Shown here: in pieces, positions 17,942-26,603 of the stretch
Layout: every line of letters starts with the position of its first letter
Numbering within the stretch: position 1 is the stretch's first letter
NCBI GenBank assembly: GCA_025055295.1
Contig: JANWWW010000007.1
Span: 1 to 42,724 of the forward strand
From: Deltaproteobacteria bacterium
GTDB lineage: Bacteria; Bdellovibrionota_C; UBA2361; JANWWW01
DNA length: 42,724 nt
Reading direction: 5' to 3'
Notes under the pieces: model-generated
The model's database searches: none
The model's input: only the letters and a program-made list of their open reading frames with translations
What the model was told of the DNA's origin: nothing
Translations under genes and position numbers: made by a program

Positions 17942-19429
17942 TTATCCGAGTAACGCTGGATATCTTCTAAATATTTCAAGCATGGCTCTCGATACAAAAG
18001 GAAGATTATCGAATTCAACTAAGGCCAAGCTAGCGATCTTACGTCTCAAGTCATCATCTAACAACGGGTAGATAAGACCGATTTCCTCTAAATTCGTTGG
18101 CTTGAAACCGCAAGCTAAGCTAAGCCTTGAGATTTGAGATTTGTCCAAAACAGAATTGATTGAAAAACCGATCAGTTTCATCATAAGTAAAAATGCTCGC
18201 TCGTAATATTTTGTTACAGGCTGATCTGCTCCACGAGGCAAATCTGGATTGAAGTAACGAGAAATCATTCCTTCTATCCTTAAGTTAGTATGGCCGTCCG
18301 CAGACTCGCGTAAAAAAGCGTAACATTCAGGCAAGGCAAATAATGACCAGTTAACTAAATCTATAGGGTGAGTGTCGTCGTATCTTTTATCTTCACAAAT
18401 GAGGCAAGCTTCCTCAAGGAGATGCAAGTCATTAAAAAGCCTGTCCCAATCTGCACCGTGTTTGATCGCAAACTCACGGTGTCCTAGCTCGTGTAATAAG
18501 ATTTGCACGATATGCGCTTCTTGATATTGCTCAGGCAACTGTCTCATAATTTCCGCGCCGAAATCGGAAATGACATCATGAGAATTACCCGATGACCGAA
18601 GGACTTCAATTAACGTATTATAAAAGCCTGGAATATTTGTTGCCTCGACAGGTATTTGTCCTCTCTCCAAAGCCAGTTGTAAGTTCGTTGCATGTTGTTG
18701 AGCTCTTCTAGTACACATCGAAGGACAGACGTAAACCATGCCACCTTCAAACTCTGCGAATTTCTGACAGGGAATACCGTTCTCAGGAGTTACATCCCAC
18801 TCTATTTCATCAACAAAACAAACCGCAACATGAGTTAAATCACCATTCCGACCAGCTGAAACATGAACCGTGTCAAAAACCTTGCTAAAGCAAAAGTGCG
18901 GAAGTATGTAGTAGTTTCCCTCGACAACAACATCCTTCCTCCTGAGAAACATGGCCAAATTCAAGTCCAAAAGAGCCTGCTTAAGTTCGTAAACCCCCAC
19001 CCTGAGTAATGCTTCCAAAGATTGACATCCTGCCACTCCCACTGCCATCAAATCACCAAGTAAACTTTCCAATGGTTCAAATAAAGTGTCAGTGGCGACC
19101 GGCTGACCCGTTTCAAACACGTCATTAATCTTTTTGTTATATGTTGTTAACGCAGTAAAGATTTTTTGCAACTCATCTATTTTCTGATTTTGGCCTGAAG
19201 GCAGTCGGTAATCGCAAACTGTCATAGAATAGCGCCGCCAAAAGGAGAAATAGTTATCTGGCTTAATAGGATCAAGGTCGATTCCCCCGCTTACCCATGG
19301 CGGGAGTTGCCATGGGTAGACCCAAGTTTTACCCTGATAAGCAGTTAAAGAACGTCCGTAATTAGTCAAGCTTAAACCTTCTTGTCCAATATAAGTCTTC
19401 GATACGAGCATAGTGCTCCAACAATACAT
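17942..19429 (-). CDS. Unknown protein with HELGH zinc-metallopeptidase motif
   Basis: I do not recognise the family. From the ATG at 19429 (MYCWSTMLVSK), chosen because AAGGA lies about 10 nt upstream, the product is 495 residues; a GTG at 19471 would add 14. HELGH lies at 313-317 in a helix (VQILLHELGHREFAIKHG), with Glu-Glu at 339-340 about 22 residues on. This is a spacing seen in gluzincin peptidases, so zinc binding by two His and a Glu is plausible. Cysteines are frequent (e.g. CPSMCTRR, CLICE). There is no signal peptide, so a cytoplasmic protein is expected. It stands between nuoC and rpoB with gaps on both sides. Confidence 0.7.
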   Translation of the reverse strand: MYCWSTMLVSKTYIGQEGLSLTNYGRSLTAYQGKTWVYPWQLPPWVSGGIDLDPIKPDNYFSFWRRYSMTVCDYRLPSGQNQKIDELQKIFTALTTYNKKINDVFETGQPVATDTLFEPLESLLGDLMAVGVAGCQSLEALLRVGVYELKQALLDLNLAMFLRRKDVVVEGNYYILPHFCFSKVFDTVHVSAGRNGDLTHVAVCFVDEIEWDVTPENGIPCQKFAEFEGGMVYVCPSMCTRRAQQHATNLQLALERGQIPVEATNIPGFYNTLIEVLRSSGNSHDVISDFGAEIMRQLPEQYQEAHIVQILLHELGHREFAIKHGADWDRLFNDLHLLEEACLICEDKRYDDTHPIDLVNWSLFALPECYAFLRESADGHTNLRIEGMISRYFNPDLPRGADQPVTKYYERAFLLMMKLIGFSINSVLDKSQISRLSLACGFKPTNLEEIGLIYPLLDDDLRRKIASLALVEFDNLPFVSRAMLEIFRRYPALLG

Positions 19430-19625
19430 TAATATTATTTCCTTTTCTTTTGAAAGCGTTAACCTAATCACAAATTCAATTAAAAACTTTTTAAGCGATC
19501 GTAAAGTCTGATTTTTTACTCACATACTTTAAGTGATACTCTTGTTGAATTGTAGGGTTTTGAGAATTTACGCAAGCTTTGTCACCTCTCAAAATTTAAT
19601 GTTTGACCTTTTAAAATCTTTTACC

Positions 19626-20198
19626 CTAAATCTGCTTTTTCTTATTAATCTTCTCTATGTACACTTCCGCCAGAGGCACTCGACTAAGGTCTCCACTTGT
19701 ATTAGGTACTTCGGGATATCTTAGGGGAATTCTTGGCTGTTTACCTCTTACCGGATAATCTTTTCTAAGGGGGTGGCCCTGAAACTCTTCATAAAGAAGA
19801 ATTCTCCGCAAATCTTTATGCCCTTCAAATTTAATGCCAAACATATCATAGACTTCTCTTTCGAGAAAATTTGCCGATTGATAAAGATTGGTTAAAGTTG
19901 GAACTGTAAGGTTGGCTCTCGTTTTCAATGTTAATCTTGTCTTGTAAGGAATGCTCAAAAACTGATAAACAACATCAAATCGTGGATCGCGCTCTGGATA
20001 ATCACAAGCAGTGATGTCCACAAGGGAGCAAAATTTGCATTCCACGTCTTCTTTTAAAATTAGCGCGATTGTGGGCAAGTCCTCAGGTTTAACGACAAAA
20101 AAAGGTATACCTAAATTAATGCCATCATTTTGAATTAAACTGCCAAGCTTCGTCCGGATTAGTTCAAGCGTTGCGTTGGCTTGTTCTGCGCTTAACAT
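19626..20198 (-). CDS. nuoC: NADH-quinone oxidoreductase subunit C
   Basis: The 30-kDa peripheral-arm subunit of respiratory complex I, 190 residues from the ATG at 20198 (MLSAEQANATLE); a TTG six bases upstream is possible. The family signature is clear: LVDITACDYPERDPRFDVVY, then ANFLEREVYDMFGIKFEGH, then RRILLYEEFQGHPLRKDYP. The C-terminal tail ends IEKINKKKQI. Normally nuoC sits in nuoABCD; here there is no nuoB, nuoD or other complex I gene on either side. The start lies just after the stop of the small SH3/KOW-like gene, suggesting coupled translation. Other subunits must be encoded elsewhere if complex I works. Confidence 0.95.
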   Translation of the reverse strand: MLSAEQANATLELIRTKLGSLIQNDGINLGIPFFVVKPEDLPTIALILKEDVECKFCSLVDITACDYPERDPRFDVVYQFLSIPYKTRLTLKTRANLTVPTLTNLYQSANFLEREVYDMFGIKFEGHKDLRRILLYEEFQGHPLRKDYPVRGKQPRIPLRYPEVPNTSGDLSRVPLAEVYIEKINKKKQI

Positions 20199-20200
20199 AA

Positions 20201-20401
20201 TCAAGCGTGTCGGATAAATTTTGGAGAAACACAGGAGTAAACTCCATTATCCCATCGAACAAATATCATGAGATCGTCTCCCGAGGAATCTTGTTTTGTT
20301 GTTACTTCCTGACGAATGTTTTCAATCACACCGACTATGTGCTCAAGCGCAGGATCATTTCTAACTACCCTGTCGCCCACTTTAAAAGCGCTTTTTTCCA
20401 T
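20201..20401 (-). CDS. Small SH3/KOW-like protein of unknown function
   Basis: A 66-residue protein from the ATG at 20401 (MEKSAFKVGDRVVRND). The pattern VGDRVVRND, then GVIENI, then IFVRWDNGVYSCVSP looks like a small beta-barrel of the SH3, KOW or Tudor type, as in hypothetical proteins of many bacteria. A longer 83-residue form from 20452 is open, but it would leave only 12 nt to the divergent clpX start, with no room for promoters, so I prefer the short one. It ends 2 nt before the nuoC ATG, suggesting co-transcription. Role unknown. Confidence 0.6.
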   Translation of the reverse strand: MEKSAFKVGDRVVRNDPALEHIVGVIENIRQEVTTKQDSSGDDLMIFVRWDNGVYSCVSPKFIRHA

Positions 20402-20464
20402 CGTTAAATATTTACCCCACGACGCGCGAGAAAACAACCGTCTATCGAACATCTTAATTACTAA

Positions 20465-21676
20465 GTGAAGCCAAAACAGTTAAAATGCTCTTTTTGTCAC
20501 AAGGAAGAGAAAAAATGCAAACGAATTATTGCAGGACCAGGCGTTTTCATTTGCGATGAATGTATAAACAGATATTTGGAACAGCTCGAAACGGAAAAAA
20601 AATGTAGCACACTAACAGAGTTTCGTGAAACATTTCCTACCCCCACTCAGATATACGATCATTTAAACGACTACGTTATAGGTCAAGAAAAAGCAAAAAA
20701 AATTATTTCAGTTGCGGTCTACAATCACTATAAAAGGATCTACCTTGCTGCCTTAGATCACTCTACTGAGATCCAAAAATCCAACATTCTAATGGTAGGT
20801 CCTACAGGGTGTGGCAAAACACACATTATGAAATCGGTTGCGACGCTGCTAAAAGTTCCTTTGAGCATAAGCGACGCAACCTCTTTGACTGAGGCAGGTT
20901 ATGTTGGAGAAGATGTTGAGTCCGTTTTGACTAATCTGGTTATCAACGCTAGATATAATATAGAGGAAGCTCAAAAAGGAATTTGTTTCATAGACGAAAT
21001 AGACAAAATTGCTCGAAAAGAAGACTCAAGTAGTGTCACCCGCGATGTATCAGGAGAGGGGGTCCAACAAGCGTTGCTAAAAATAGTCGAGGGCACAAAG
21101 GCTAACATCCCGCCTAAATCTGGCAGAAAACATCCGCAGCAAGATTTTATTCAACTCGACACGAACAATATACTCTTTGTCGTAGCCGGCGTTTTTGAAG
21201 GCATAGATAAAATTATCAAAATCAGATGTGGAGAAAAAAGATTTGGTTTCGGACAGTCAATTACACGTATCAATCAGGGTCAAATTATCCCTGAAGACCT
21301 GATAAAATTCGGAATGATACCTGAGTTCATCGGCAGGTTTCCGATACTCTGTGAACTTGAAGACTTAACGCCGACGCAACTGTGCGAAATTCTTGAGAAA
21401 CCCAAGAACGCGCTTCTGAGGCAATACAAGGCCCTTTTCGAAATGGACGGAATTGAACTTGTATGGGAAAAGGAAGCACTTCTCGAACTGGCAAGTATTG
21501 CATATGAAAAGAAAAGCGGAGCCCGCGCTCTACGTTCTATTCTTGAAGAATTGTTCTTGGACGTTTTTTATATGGATCCGGCTCAAAAAGGTATTGAAAA
21601 AATTGCTTTAACATTGAAATCTGTTAAGCAGGGTAAAGTTGAACTCATTCCCCGAAGAAAACTGGCGGTTTCTTAG
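20465..21676 (+). CDS. clpX: ATP-dependent Clp protease ATP-binding subunit ClpX
   Basis: A 403-residue AAA+ unfoldase that feeds proteins to ClpP. The zinc-binding domain has C8, C11, C30 and C33. Walker A is GPTGCGKT (112-119), the pore loop GYVG is at 145-148, Walker B FIDEID at 175-180, and RKH of the pore-entrance loop at 221-223. The ClpP-docking loop reads FGF (260-262), where IGF is usual. Length is normal. It starts at GTG 20465, four residues before the first LKCSFC. There is no clpP or tig next to it, unlike the common tig-clpP-clpX order. It is divergent from the SH3/KOW-like gene. Confidence 0.96.
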   Translation: MKPKQLKCSFCHKEEKKCKRIIAGPGVFICDECINRYLEQLETEKKCSTLTEFRETFPTPTQIYDHLNDYVIGQEKAKKIISVAVYNHYKRIYLAALDHSTEIQKSNILMVGPTGCGKTHIMKSVATLLKVPLSISDATSLTEAGYVGEDVESVLTNLVINARYNIEEAQKGICFIDEIDKIARKEDSSSVTRDVSGEGVQQALLKIVEGTKANIPPKSGRKHPQQDFIQLDTNNILFVVAGVFEGIDKIIKIRCGEKRFGFGQSITRINQGQIIPEDLIKFGMIPEFIGRFPILCELEDLTPTQLCEILEKPKNALLRQYKALFEMDGIELVWEKEALLELASIAYEKKSGARALRSILEELFLDVFYMDPAQKGIEKIALTLKSVKQGKVELIPRRKLAVS

Positions 21677-22059
21677 TTTGTTAACGAGTCGCAGGTCTTA
21701 TGCTTAAGCGGGGATGAACCAAGGTGTTTGAAAAAATTGTTGCAAAAACTAATCACTTAATCTTGGTCTAGTCTTTTTAGGTTAGTATGAAAGTCATCAA
21801 TAAGGTTTAAGGTTTTTGCCCTATTTTTTATCGCGTTTCGGAATTTATGTCAATTTAATGATACGTTTTTTATTTACTGGGGTGTAAGCATCTTTTAAAG
21901 GTAAAATTAATCCAAAAAAATTGCCGAAAATCCAACGAAATTCAGCTGATTAAAGAACAAGCGTTTGAAAAAAAGTTAATCATTATCTTTTGCTTAAAAA
22001 AAGAACCGTCTTGTTTGACGCAGACTGATCGGTGACTTTTAGTATTTTCCATTAAAGTC
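21677..22059. other. Intergenic stretch without recognised gene
   Basis: About 380 nt after clpX. I see no ORF of protein-like quality, no clear terminator hairpin with T tract, and no RNA gene. Confidence 0.5.
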
Positions 22060-22536
22060 ATGCACATTTTTTTGGTAATTGTCACGATTTCTCAATTTGC
22101 TGAGCTATTTAGTCAACAGGAACTTGATTTAATCAAAGTACCCTCAGAGTTTGGATGCTTTTAACAGTAAAACCGCTCAAATAAAGTAGAATGATTAAAT
22201 CAAAGTAAATCGTACTAGACGATAGACTGGTGCAACGTGGGCTTATCTACTGGCTTGGTTCGGAACCCTCGGGCTCCTGGCAGGGGACATTACAACGATC
22301 TGAATTGGAAAGATACATTTTAAGTCATAAAGCTCAAACCTTCTAGAACAGTCCATACTTGTAACTTTCTGAGAAAATCGTTGCAAAACGTTCCTGTCTA
22401 TGTCACGCCAAGTTGGATGTCTCATATTAAACGGCACATTTATGACCACGGCGGGATTTGGATTTATAACTTTAAAGTACCTCTTTCTTCAAATAATGTC
22501 TTGAGGGCGTATTTAATTTTTCACGCTAAACTATAG
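22060..22536 (+). pseudogene. Possible relic of a secreted protein
   Basis: ATG 22060 opens a 34-residue frame, MHIFLVIVTISQFAELFSQQ followed by ELDLIK, ending at 22164. It looks like a signal peptide plus mature start and resembles the start of the dockerin-like protein at 22965 (which has NSQQELWLNEA). Downstream plus-strand segments in changing frames also look coding, for example GLIYWLGSEPSGSWQG (about 22236-22283) and HIYDHGGIWIYNFKVPLS (about 22434-22487), up to a stop at 22534. The minus strand of 22243-22449 is open too, so the strand is not fully settled. No intact product remains. Confidence 0.3.
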
Positions 22537-22964
22537 AAAGCGACTTTAGAAACCTTTTTGTTAGCTGCTTAAAATAGTCAAAAAGTTTCAATTCTTTAAA
22601 GGGAAAGAAATTTTTTTTGATTATTTTCGGGTTTTTATCGTGATGGAAATTACTCAAATTTGCCGACTGTTAAACTCTCAAATTGCGTATCAAAACCGTC
22701 ACCGAACTGACAAAAAATCTAACAACCCAACGCTGGAGTGAAAAATTTTATAAATTCTCAGGGTGTTTTTTTAGCTTTTTACATATGAACATAGAGACTA
22801 GTAGCGTATCAAGCTTTTGTAATTAAATGCGTTACTAGCCTGCCAAAGATATTTCGTGATCAATATGATTTTGATACTCCTCGTTCATGAGGAGCAATAA
22901 AAAATTTTTCGCAATAATTTGATGAATAATGAAAATTTTTCAGATACCATATTAGTGAACTACC

Positions 22965-24059
22965 ATGGTAAGGCTATTTTTAACGATCTTGGCAGTTTTA
23001 GGTTTTGATAAGCTGAATTCACAACAAGAACTTTGGTTGAATGAAGCATATCCTCAAATGCTTCAGTGGTTTTATCAACACAGTGGGCAAACGAATTGGA
23101 GAGAACCCATTGCCAACAACAGGATAAACCTTTGGGCTCACATCGCATGGAGTTTCTTTCAAAACTGGGGTCATTTAAAAGGCGTCAGAAGGGGCTACCA
23201 CTATACTCCAGACACTAGAGGCATAACTTCTCCCGTTGAACTGACTTATGTCGAATATTTATGTTTGGCAATTAGGTACCCGGGTAGCGGTTGTGGTGTT
23301 CGGCACTCCGGTCCGTGTCATGATCCTGCAATCAGTCAGAGTCAAGGTTGGTGGCCAACTATTTTGGCCTACGAGGTTCCACTAGGCATGGATGCTTTAC
23401 AAGCAAACAGGAGAGCGAGGGATTATTACTGGTATTATAGGCCTACTGAATCGGAGGTGAGCGCGATTGTTACTGAAAACACAGGCGCTGGTGGCTATGA
23501 TTCGATTGGCTGTAGGTACAACAATATTCTTCTTCACAAATTTAATTTGCCACAACGAGCTAGGTTGAGATTACAACCAGATAGAAGGACATTACTTGTG
23601 TTAATGTTTACGCCGAAGAATGATAATTATGGGTTCCTAAGCAGTGATATGAATCCAAGGGCGGTGATGAGTTATAGAAGACCATACGATTGCACCAACG
23701 GAAACGGACACACGGCATTAGATTATGAATACGAAACTTTTCAAGGAGAGGATCCTTCAAGGTTATGCACGTTCGATTATATCGCAGGAAACTGGTTCCC
23801 TTATCGTTCTGCGCATGAAATAAGCTGTTATTGCAATCGATTACCTTCTTATCAAGAATACTGGGTATTTGGTTTTAAGGGAAGAAGGCTTGGCGGTTGC
23901 GGGGCTGATATTGATTGCTCAGGTTGTGTAGATGATAGTGATCTTTTAACTACATTATTTAACTTCGGCTCATCGGGTCAAGGAGATGTTAACAACGATG
24001 GTGTTGTGGATGATGGTGATTTACTAAGTGTTTTATTTGCTTTTGGGCAGGGGTGTTAA
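22965..24059 (+). CDS. Secreted protein with C-terminal dockerin-like calcium-binding repeat pair
   Basis: A 364-residue protein with a short signal peptide (MVRLFLTILAVLGF, cleavage likely near SQQ). The body (about 20-300) is aromatic- and cysteine-rich and of no family I know; it contains WWPTILAYEV and NGNGHTALDYEYE. The end holds two dockerin type I-like loops, DIDCSGCVDDSDLL (315-328) and DVNNDGVVDDGDLL (341-354), each followed by an F-x-F-G turn, and a terminal Cys. Such loops bind calcium and in cellulosomes hold a cohesin, but in many other bacteria they are terminal modules of unknown partner. Secretion to the periplasm or surface is likely. It stands alone in a gene-poor region. 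Confidence 0.75.
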   Translation: MVRLFLTILAVLGFDKLNSQQELWLNEAYPQMLQWFYQHSGQTNWREPIANNRINLWAHIAWSFFQNWGHLKGVRRGYHYTPDTRGITSPVELTYVEYLCLAIRYPGSGCGVRHSGPCHDPAISQSQGWWPTILAYEVPLGMDALQANRRARDYYWYYRPTESEVSAIVTENTGAGGYDSIGCRYNNILLHKFNLPQRARLRLQPDRRTLLVLMFTPKNDNYGFLSSDMNPRAVMSYRRPYDCTNGNGHTALDYEYETFQGEDPSRLCTFDYIAGNWFPYRSAHEISCYCNRLPSYQEYWVFGFKGRRLGGCGADIDCSGCVDDSDLLTTLFNFGSSGQGDVNNDGVVDDGDLLSVLFAFGQGC

Positions 24060-24152
24060 AGACAAGTATCAAATAATTACTTTAAATTTCCGATTTCTGA
24101 GAATTGAAGTTAACATCCAACTAGGAATACTAGTCGACCGATTTCTGACTTA

Positions 24153-24345
24153 TTATTGATTTTTCTGCATGGCTGCTTTAAGGTGCTCCGTTAAATTGAC
24201 TATCATTAGGCTGAACTTGCCAAAAAAGTAATGTTTTTGACAATCAATAAGAAAATGTTGTTCTAATTTGTGCCAATGAGTTGAAGTAGAGAAGTAACAA
24301 TCTTTTCATTTTCCTTGGTGAGTTTTAGCAAGAAAAAGCCATAAA
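24153..24345 (-). pseudogene. Possible small gene relic (frameshifted)
   Basis: The minus strand reads GFFLLKLTKENEKIVTSLLQ from about 24340 and then loses frame. A second frame carries on as HWHKLEQHFLIDCQKHYFF and ends VNLTEHLKAAMQKNQ at the stop 24155-24153. Both parts look like helical protein sequence and join by a single-base change near 24285. I do not recognise a family. Confidence is low because the fragments are short. Confidence 0.25.
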
Positions 24346-24671
24346 TCAACTACATCTTTTTTAGAGATAAGCTAAAACCTGTCCCTAATCTACATCGGCT
24401 TTCCTATACTAGATATTTTCTTTACTAGTAAACCTTTTACATGCTGGGATTACTAAATTTAACCAAAACTACTTGCAAAGTAACCTCAATTTCCTTTTAA
24501 AAACTGTTTTGGTTAAGCTAAAACCAGCACCGAATAACACTTTACTATTTACCTTTACGAATAGCCCCTAATTAAAGGCTCGCCCTCACTTATCCGACGT
24601 CAATTATACGGCAACAGTTTTGTAAATGATATTTGTAAATGATACCTATGAAGGCAATTGTTACCGTTTTT
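24346..24671. other. Intergenic stretch with short repeats
   Basis: About 325 nt without a supported gene. It holds an 11-bp perfect inverted repeat, TTAACCAAAAC (24459-24469) and GTTTTGGTTAA (24506-24516), with a 36-nt spacer. It also holds a 12-bp direct repeat TAAGCTAAAACC (24368-24379 and 24514-24525). No function is evident. Confidence 0.4.
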
Positions 24672-24857
24672 TTATTGTCGCGTGTCGTGATTGGATGTAC
24701 CAGGGCACTTTGAGCCGCAGTCCCTGGAACAATCACAGTCCTTACTGCCTGAGGGACAAGTACAATGTTTACAATCACAAGTTGATTTTGACTGACCTGC
24801 GAATGCAGGGGAGACAATAAAAACTAGTAAACTTAATAGATACAAAATTTTTTTCAT
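24672..24857 (-). CDS. Secreted cysteine-rich mini-protein, possible metal binder
   Basis: A 61-residue protein. Residues 1-20 form a textbook signal peptide (MKKILYLLSLLVFIVSPAFA, cleaved before GQ). The mature part is only about 41 residues and has eight Cys at 27, 29, 32, 34, 41, 43, 47 and 51, arranged as CxCx2CxC-x6-CxCx3Cx3C, with a His beside the first group. That density suggests metallothionein-like metal binding or a disulfide-rich periplasmic peptide; which one cannot be decided. It has its own good promoter (24867-24895) giving a message with only about 3 nt before the ATG. I know of no named family. Confidence 0.7.
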   Translation of the reverse strand: MKKILYLLSLLVFIVSPAFAGQSKSTCDCKHCTCPSGSKDCDCSRDCGSKCPGTSNHDTRQ

Positions 24858-24866
24858 AGTGCTTTT

Positions 24867-24895
24867 AGGGTAATAACTTTATTGGTATTTGTCAA
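24867..24895 (-). promoter_or_regulatory. Sigma70-type promoter of the cysteine-rich gene
   Basis: Perfect TTGACA (24895-24890), 17-nt spacer, then TACCCT (24872-24867), which keeps the key first, second and last bases of the -10 box. Predicted start near 24860, so the ATG at 24857 is almost at the 5' end of the message. Confidence 0.6.
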
Positions 24896-25147
24896 TTACA
24901 AAAAGTACGTACCCTTCCTAAAATCACACACGGAAATTTACATAAGAATGTATTTAAGAAATACAAGCCTAAAAATCCCTCCCTTAAAAATCTCAGGCCA
25001 CATTTCCATACTACGTTTTGCAGATTCCAAGATATTTTAAATGAATTAATTTGATTAAGGATTTACTAGTTTTTTAAATTCATTTCATGAGCGGGGTTCT
25101 TTTAAAACTATTTAGACATTTTCAAAGGTAACGCAACCATAAATTAC

Positions 25148-25999
25148 TCAACTTTTAAGATTAAAAAACCCATGTTCAGCAAGTTTTGCAAGAAGCCTTT
25201 CGTCCAAGTACTCGTGCAAGCTTTCCAAAGAGACTTTATACGTCGAATCAAGAACTTGCATATTTTTTTTGATATCTTCAACAAAGCCCTTAATTAAATT
25301 ACTGACCTTACCTTCTCCAAGAGTTAGAAATGAATTGTTGACCTTTTTTGAGGTTAAATCCTTGTCTCTGTCGTCAATATCGTCCGCAATCTGAAAAAGC
25401 TGACCGAAAGCAACACCCAGATTCCTTAGGCAACTGCAAGCCTCTTTTTCTAACTTGGTTACAATGCCCGCAGCTTCAAAAATCGCAGAAAAAAGCTCAG
25501 CTGTTTTTAGTTTTCCAACCTCAACCGGATTAGAACCTTCCGATAGGTCAAGAATTTGTCCCTCGATAAGCCTCATATTTGCGGTCAAAAATAATTTTGT
25601 CAGATTACAACTAATCTCCACGTCAAAACCGGACAACAGTATCGCATCAAAGCCCTTAGTTTGAAGCCAGTCCCCAAACAAGATTGCATCGGCTTCGGAG
25701 AATTTTTTGTGAATGGTTGGCATTCCTCTTCGGTTGTCGTCATTGTCAAGCGCTGGAAGATCATCGTGAACAAGGGAAGCTTGGTGAATAAGCTCTATAC
25801 CGCATGCCACCCTTAAAAGGCTGTTAAAGCGATTTCTGTATAATTCGCTATCGATGTCATTTACCAGGCGCAAAAACATAACAGGTCTTGTTCGCTTGCC
25901 GCCCGTGTTTATAAGATATCCATACATGGTGGCTAATGATGAGTTCTCTGATTCAAAAATTTCTTCCAAGGCGCTTGAAACAACATTCTCAAGTGTCAT
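25148..25999 (-). CDS. ispA: Polyprenyl diphosphate synthase (farnesyl/geranylgeranyl type)
   Basis: A 283-residue trans-prenyltransferase that condenses isopentenyl diphosphate with allylic diphosphates. The first aspartate-rich motif is D79-D80-x4-D85 within HDDLPALDNDDNRRG, and the second is DDIDD at 206-210 in LFQIADDIDDRDKDL. GGKRTRP near 33-39 binds the substrate phosphate. The four-residue gap between Asp in the first motif is the bacterial (type II) farnesyl synthase form, so farnesyl or geranylgeranyl diphosphate is the likely product. It starts at ATG 25999 and is divergent from rsmD with only 55 bp between them, where both promoters must lie. Confidence 0.9.
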   Translation of the reverse strand: MTLENVVSSALEEIFESENSSLATMYGYLINTGGKRTRPVMFLRLVNDIDSELYRNRFNSLLRVACGIELIHQASLVHDDLPALDNDDNRRGMPTIHKKFSEADAILFGDWLQTKGFDAILLSGFDVEISCNLTKLFLTANMRLIEGQILDLSEGSNPVEVGKLKTAELFSAIFEAAGIVTKLEKEACSCLRNLGVAFGQLFQIADDIDDRDKDLTSKKVNNSFLTLGEGKVSNLIKGFVEDIKKNMQVLDSTYKVSLESLHEYLDERLLAKLAEHGFFNLKS

Positions 26000-26054
26000 G
26001 CTTTTAAGTAAATTTTATAATTTATCTTACTTCAATTAAATTGAATTATTTTTC

Positions 26055-26603
26055 ATGACCAAAGTATCCGCGGGAGAAAAGAGGGGGTTCAGATTAAAAT
26101 CAGTTAAGTCCAAACACTTGAGACCGCTAACCAACAAAGTAAAAGACGCGATTTTTAATATCATTGGAGATTTGTCATCATATCCGGTAGTACTTGACCT
26201 TTTTGCCGGAACCGGCTCCTTTGGCTTTGAAGCTTTAAGCCGTGGAGCGAAAATTTGCTATTTCGTTGAATTAAACAAAAGAATTTTTAGGATCCTTGAG
26301 GAAAACTGCAAGATTCTGGGATACACCAACAACGTAAAACTTTTTAACGCGGACGCTTTTCGCATAATAGCAAAAACAACTAAACAGTTTGACATCATTT
26401 TCGTGGCCCCTCCGCAGTTTAAAGGCATGGCCTTTAGAGCAATGTCGGAAATTTTTGCCCGGCCTAACATCGTAAAACCATCGGGATTGGTTATCGCTCA
26501 AGTTGATCGAAGGGAAGACTTAAGAATATCGCCGACCTATTTTAGACTTTTTGATGATAGAATTTATGGTGATACCAGAATTTTATTTTATGAAAGAATT
26601 TAA
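26055..26603 (+). CDS. rsmD: 16S rRNA (guanine966-N2)-methyltransferase RsmD family
   Basis: A 182-residue SAM-dependent methyltransferase. LRPLTNKVKDAIFNII (22-37) is the RsmD start signature, and VLDLFAGTGSFGFEALSRGA (46-65) is the SAM-binding motif I. The catalytic motif usually D/N-P-P-Y/F reads FVAPPQF (116-122), with Ala in place of the acidic or amide residue. I recall APPQ forms in other RsmD-family members, for example from Cyanobacteria, so this may be a subfamily and not damage. It is the first of three plus-strand genes; the next overlaps its end by 14 nt. Confidence 0.85.
   Translation: MTKVSAGEKRGFRLKSVKSKHLRPLTNKVKDAIFNIIGDLSSYPVVLDLFAGTGSFGFEALSRGAKICYFVELNKRIFRILEENCKILGYTNNVKLFNADAFRIIAKTTKQFDIIFVAPPQFKGMAFRAMSEIFARPNIVKPSGLVIAQVDRREDLRISPTYFRLFDDRIYGDTRILFYERI

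Noticed and set aside
20402-20464. clpX promoter
   Set aside because: A TATCGA near 20443 could be a -10 box, but no acceptable -35 lies 16-18 nt upstream.
22243-22449. Minus-strand open frame of 68 codons
   Set aside because: The plus strand of the same stretch also reads as protein and connects to a signal-peptide start, so I could not support a separate minus-strand gene.
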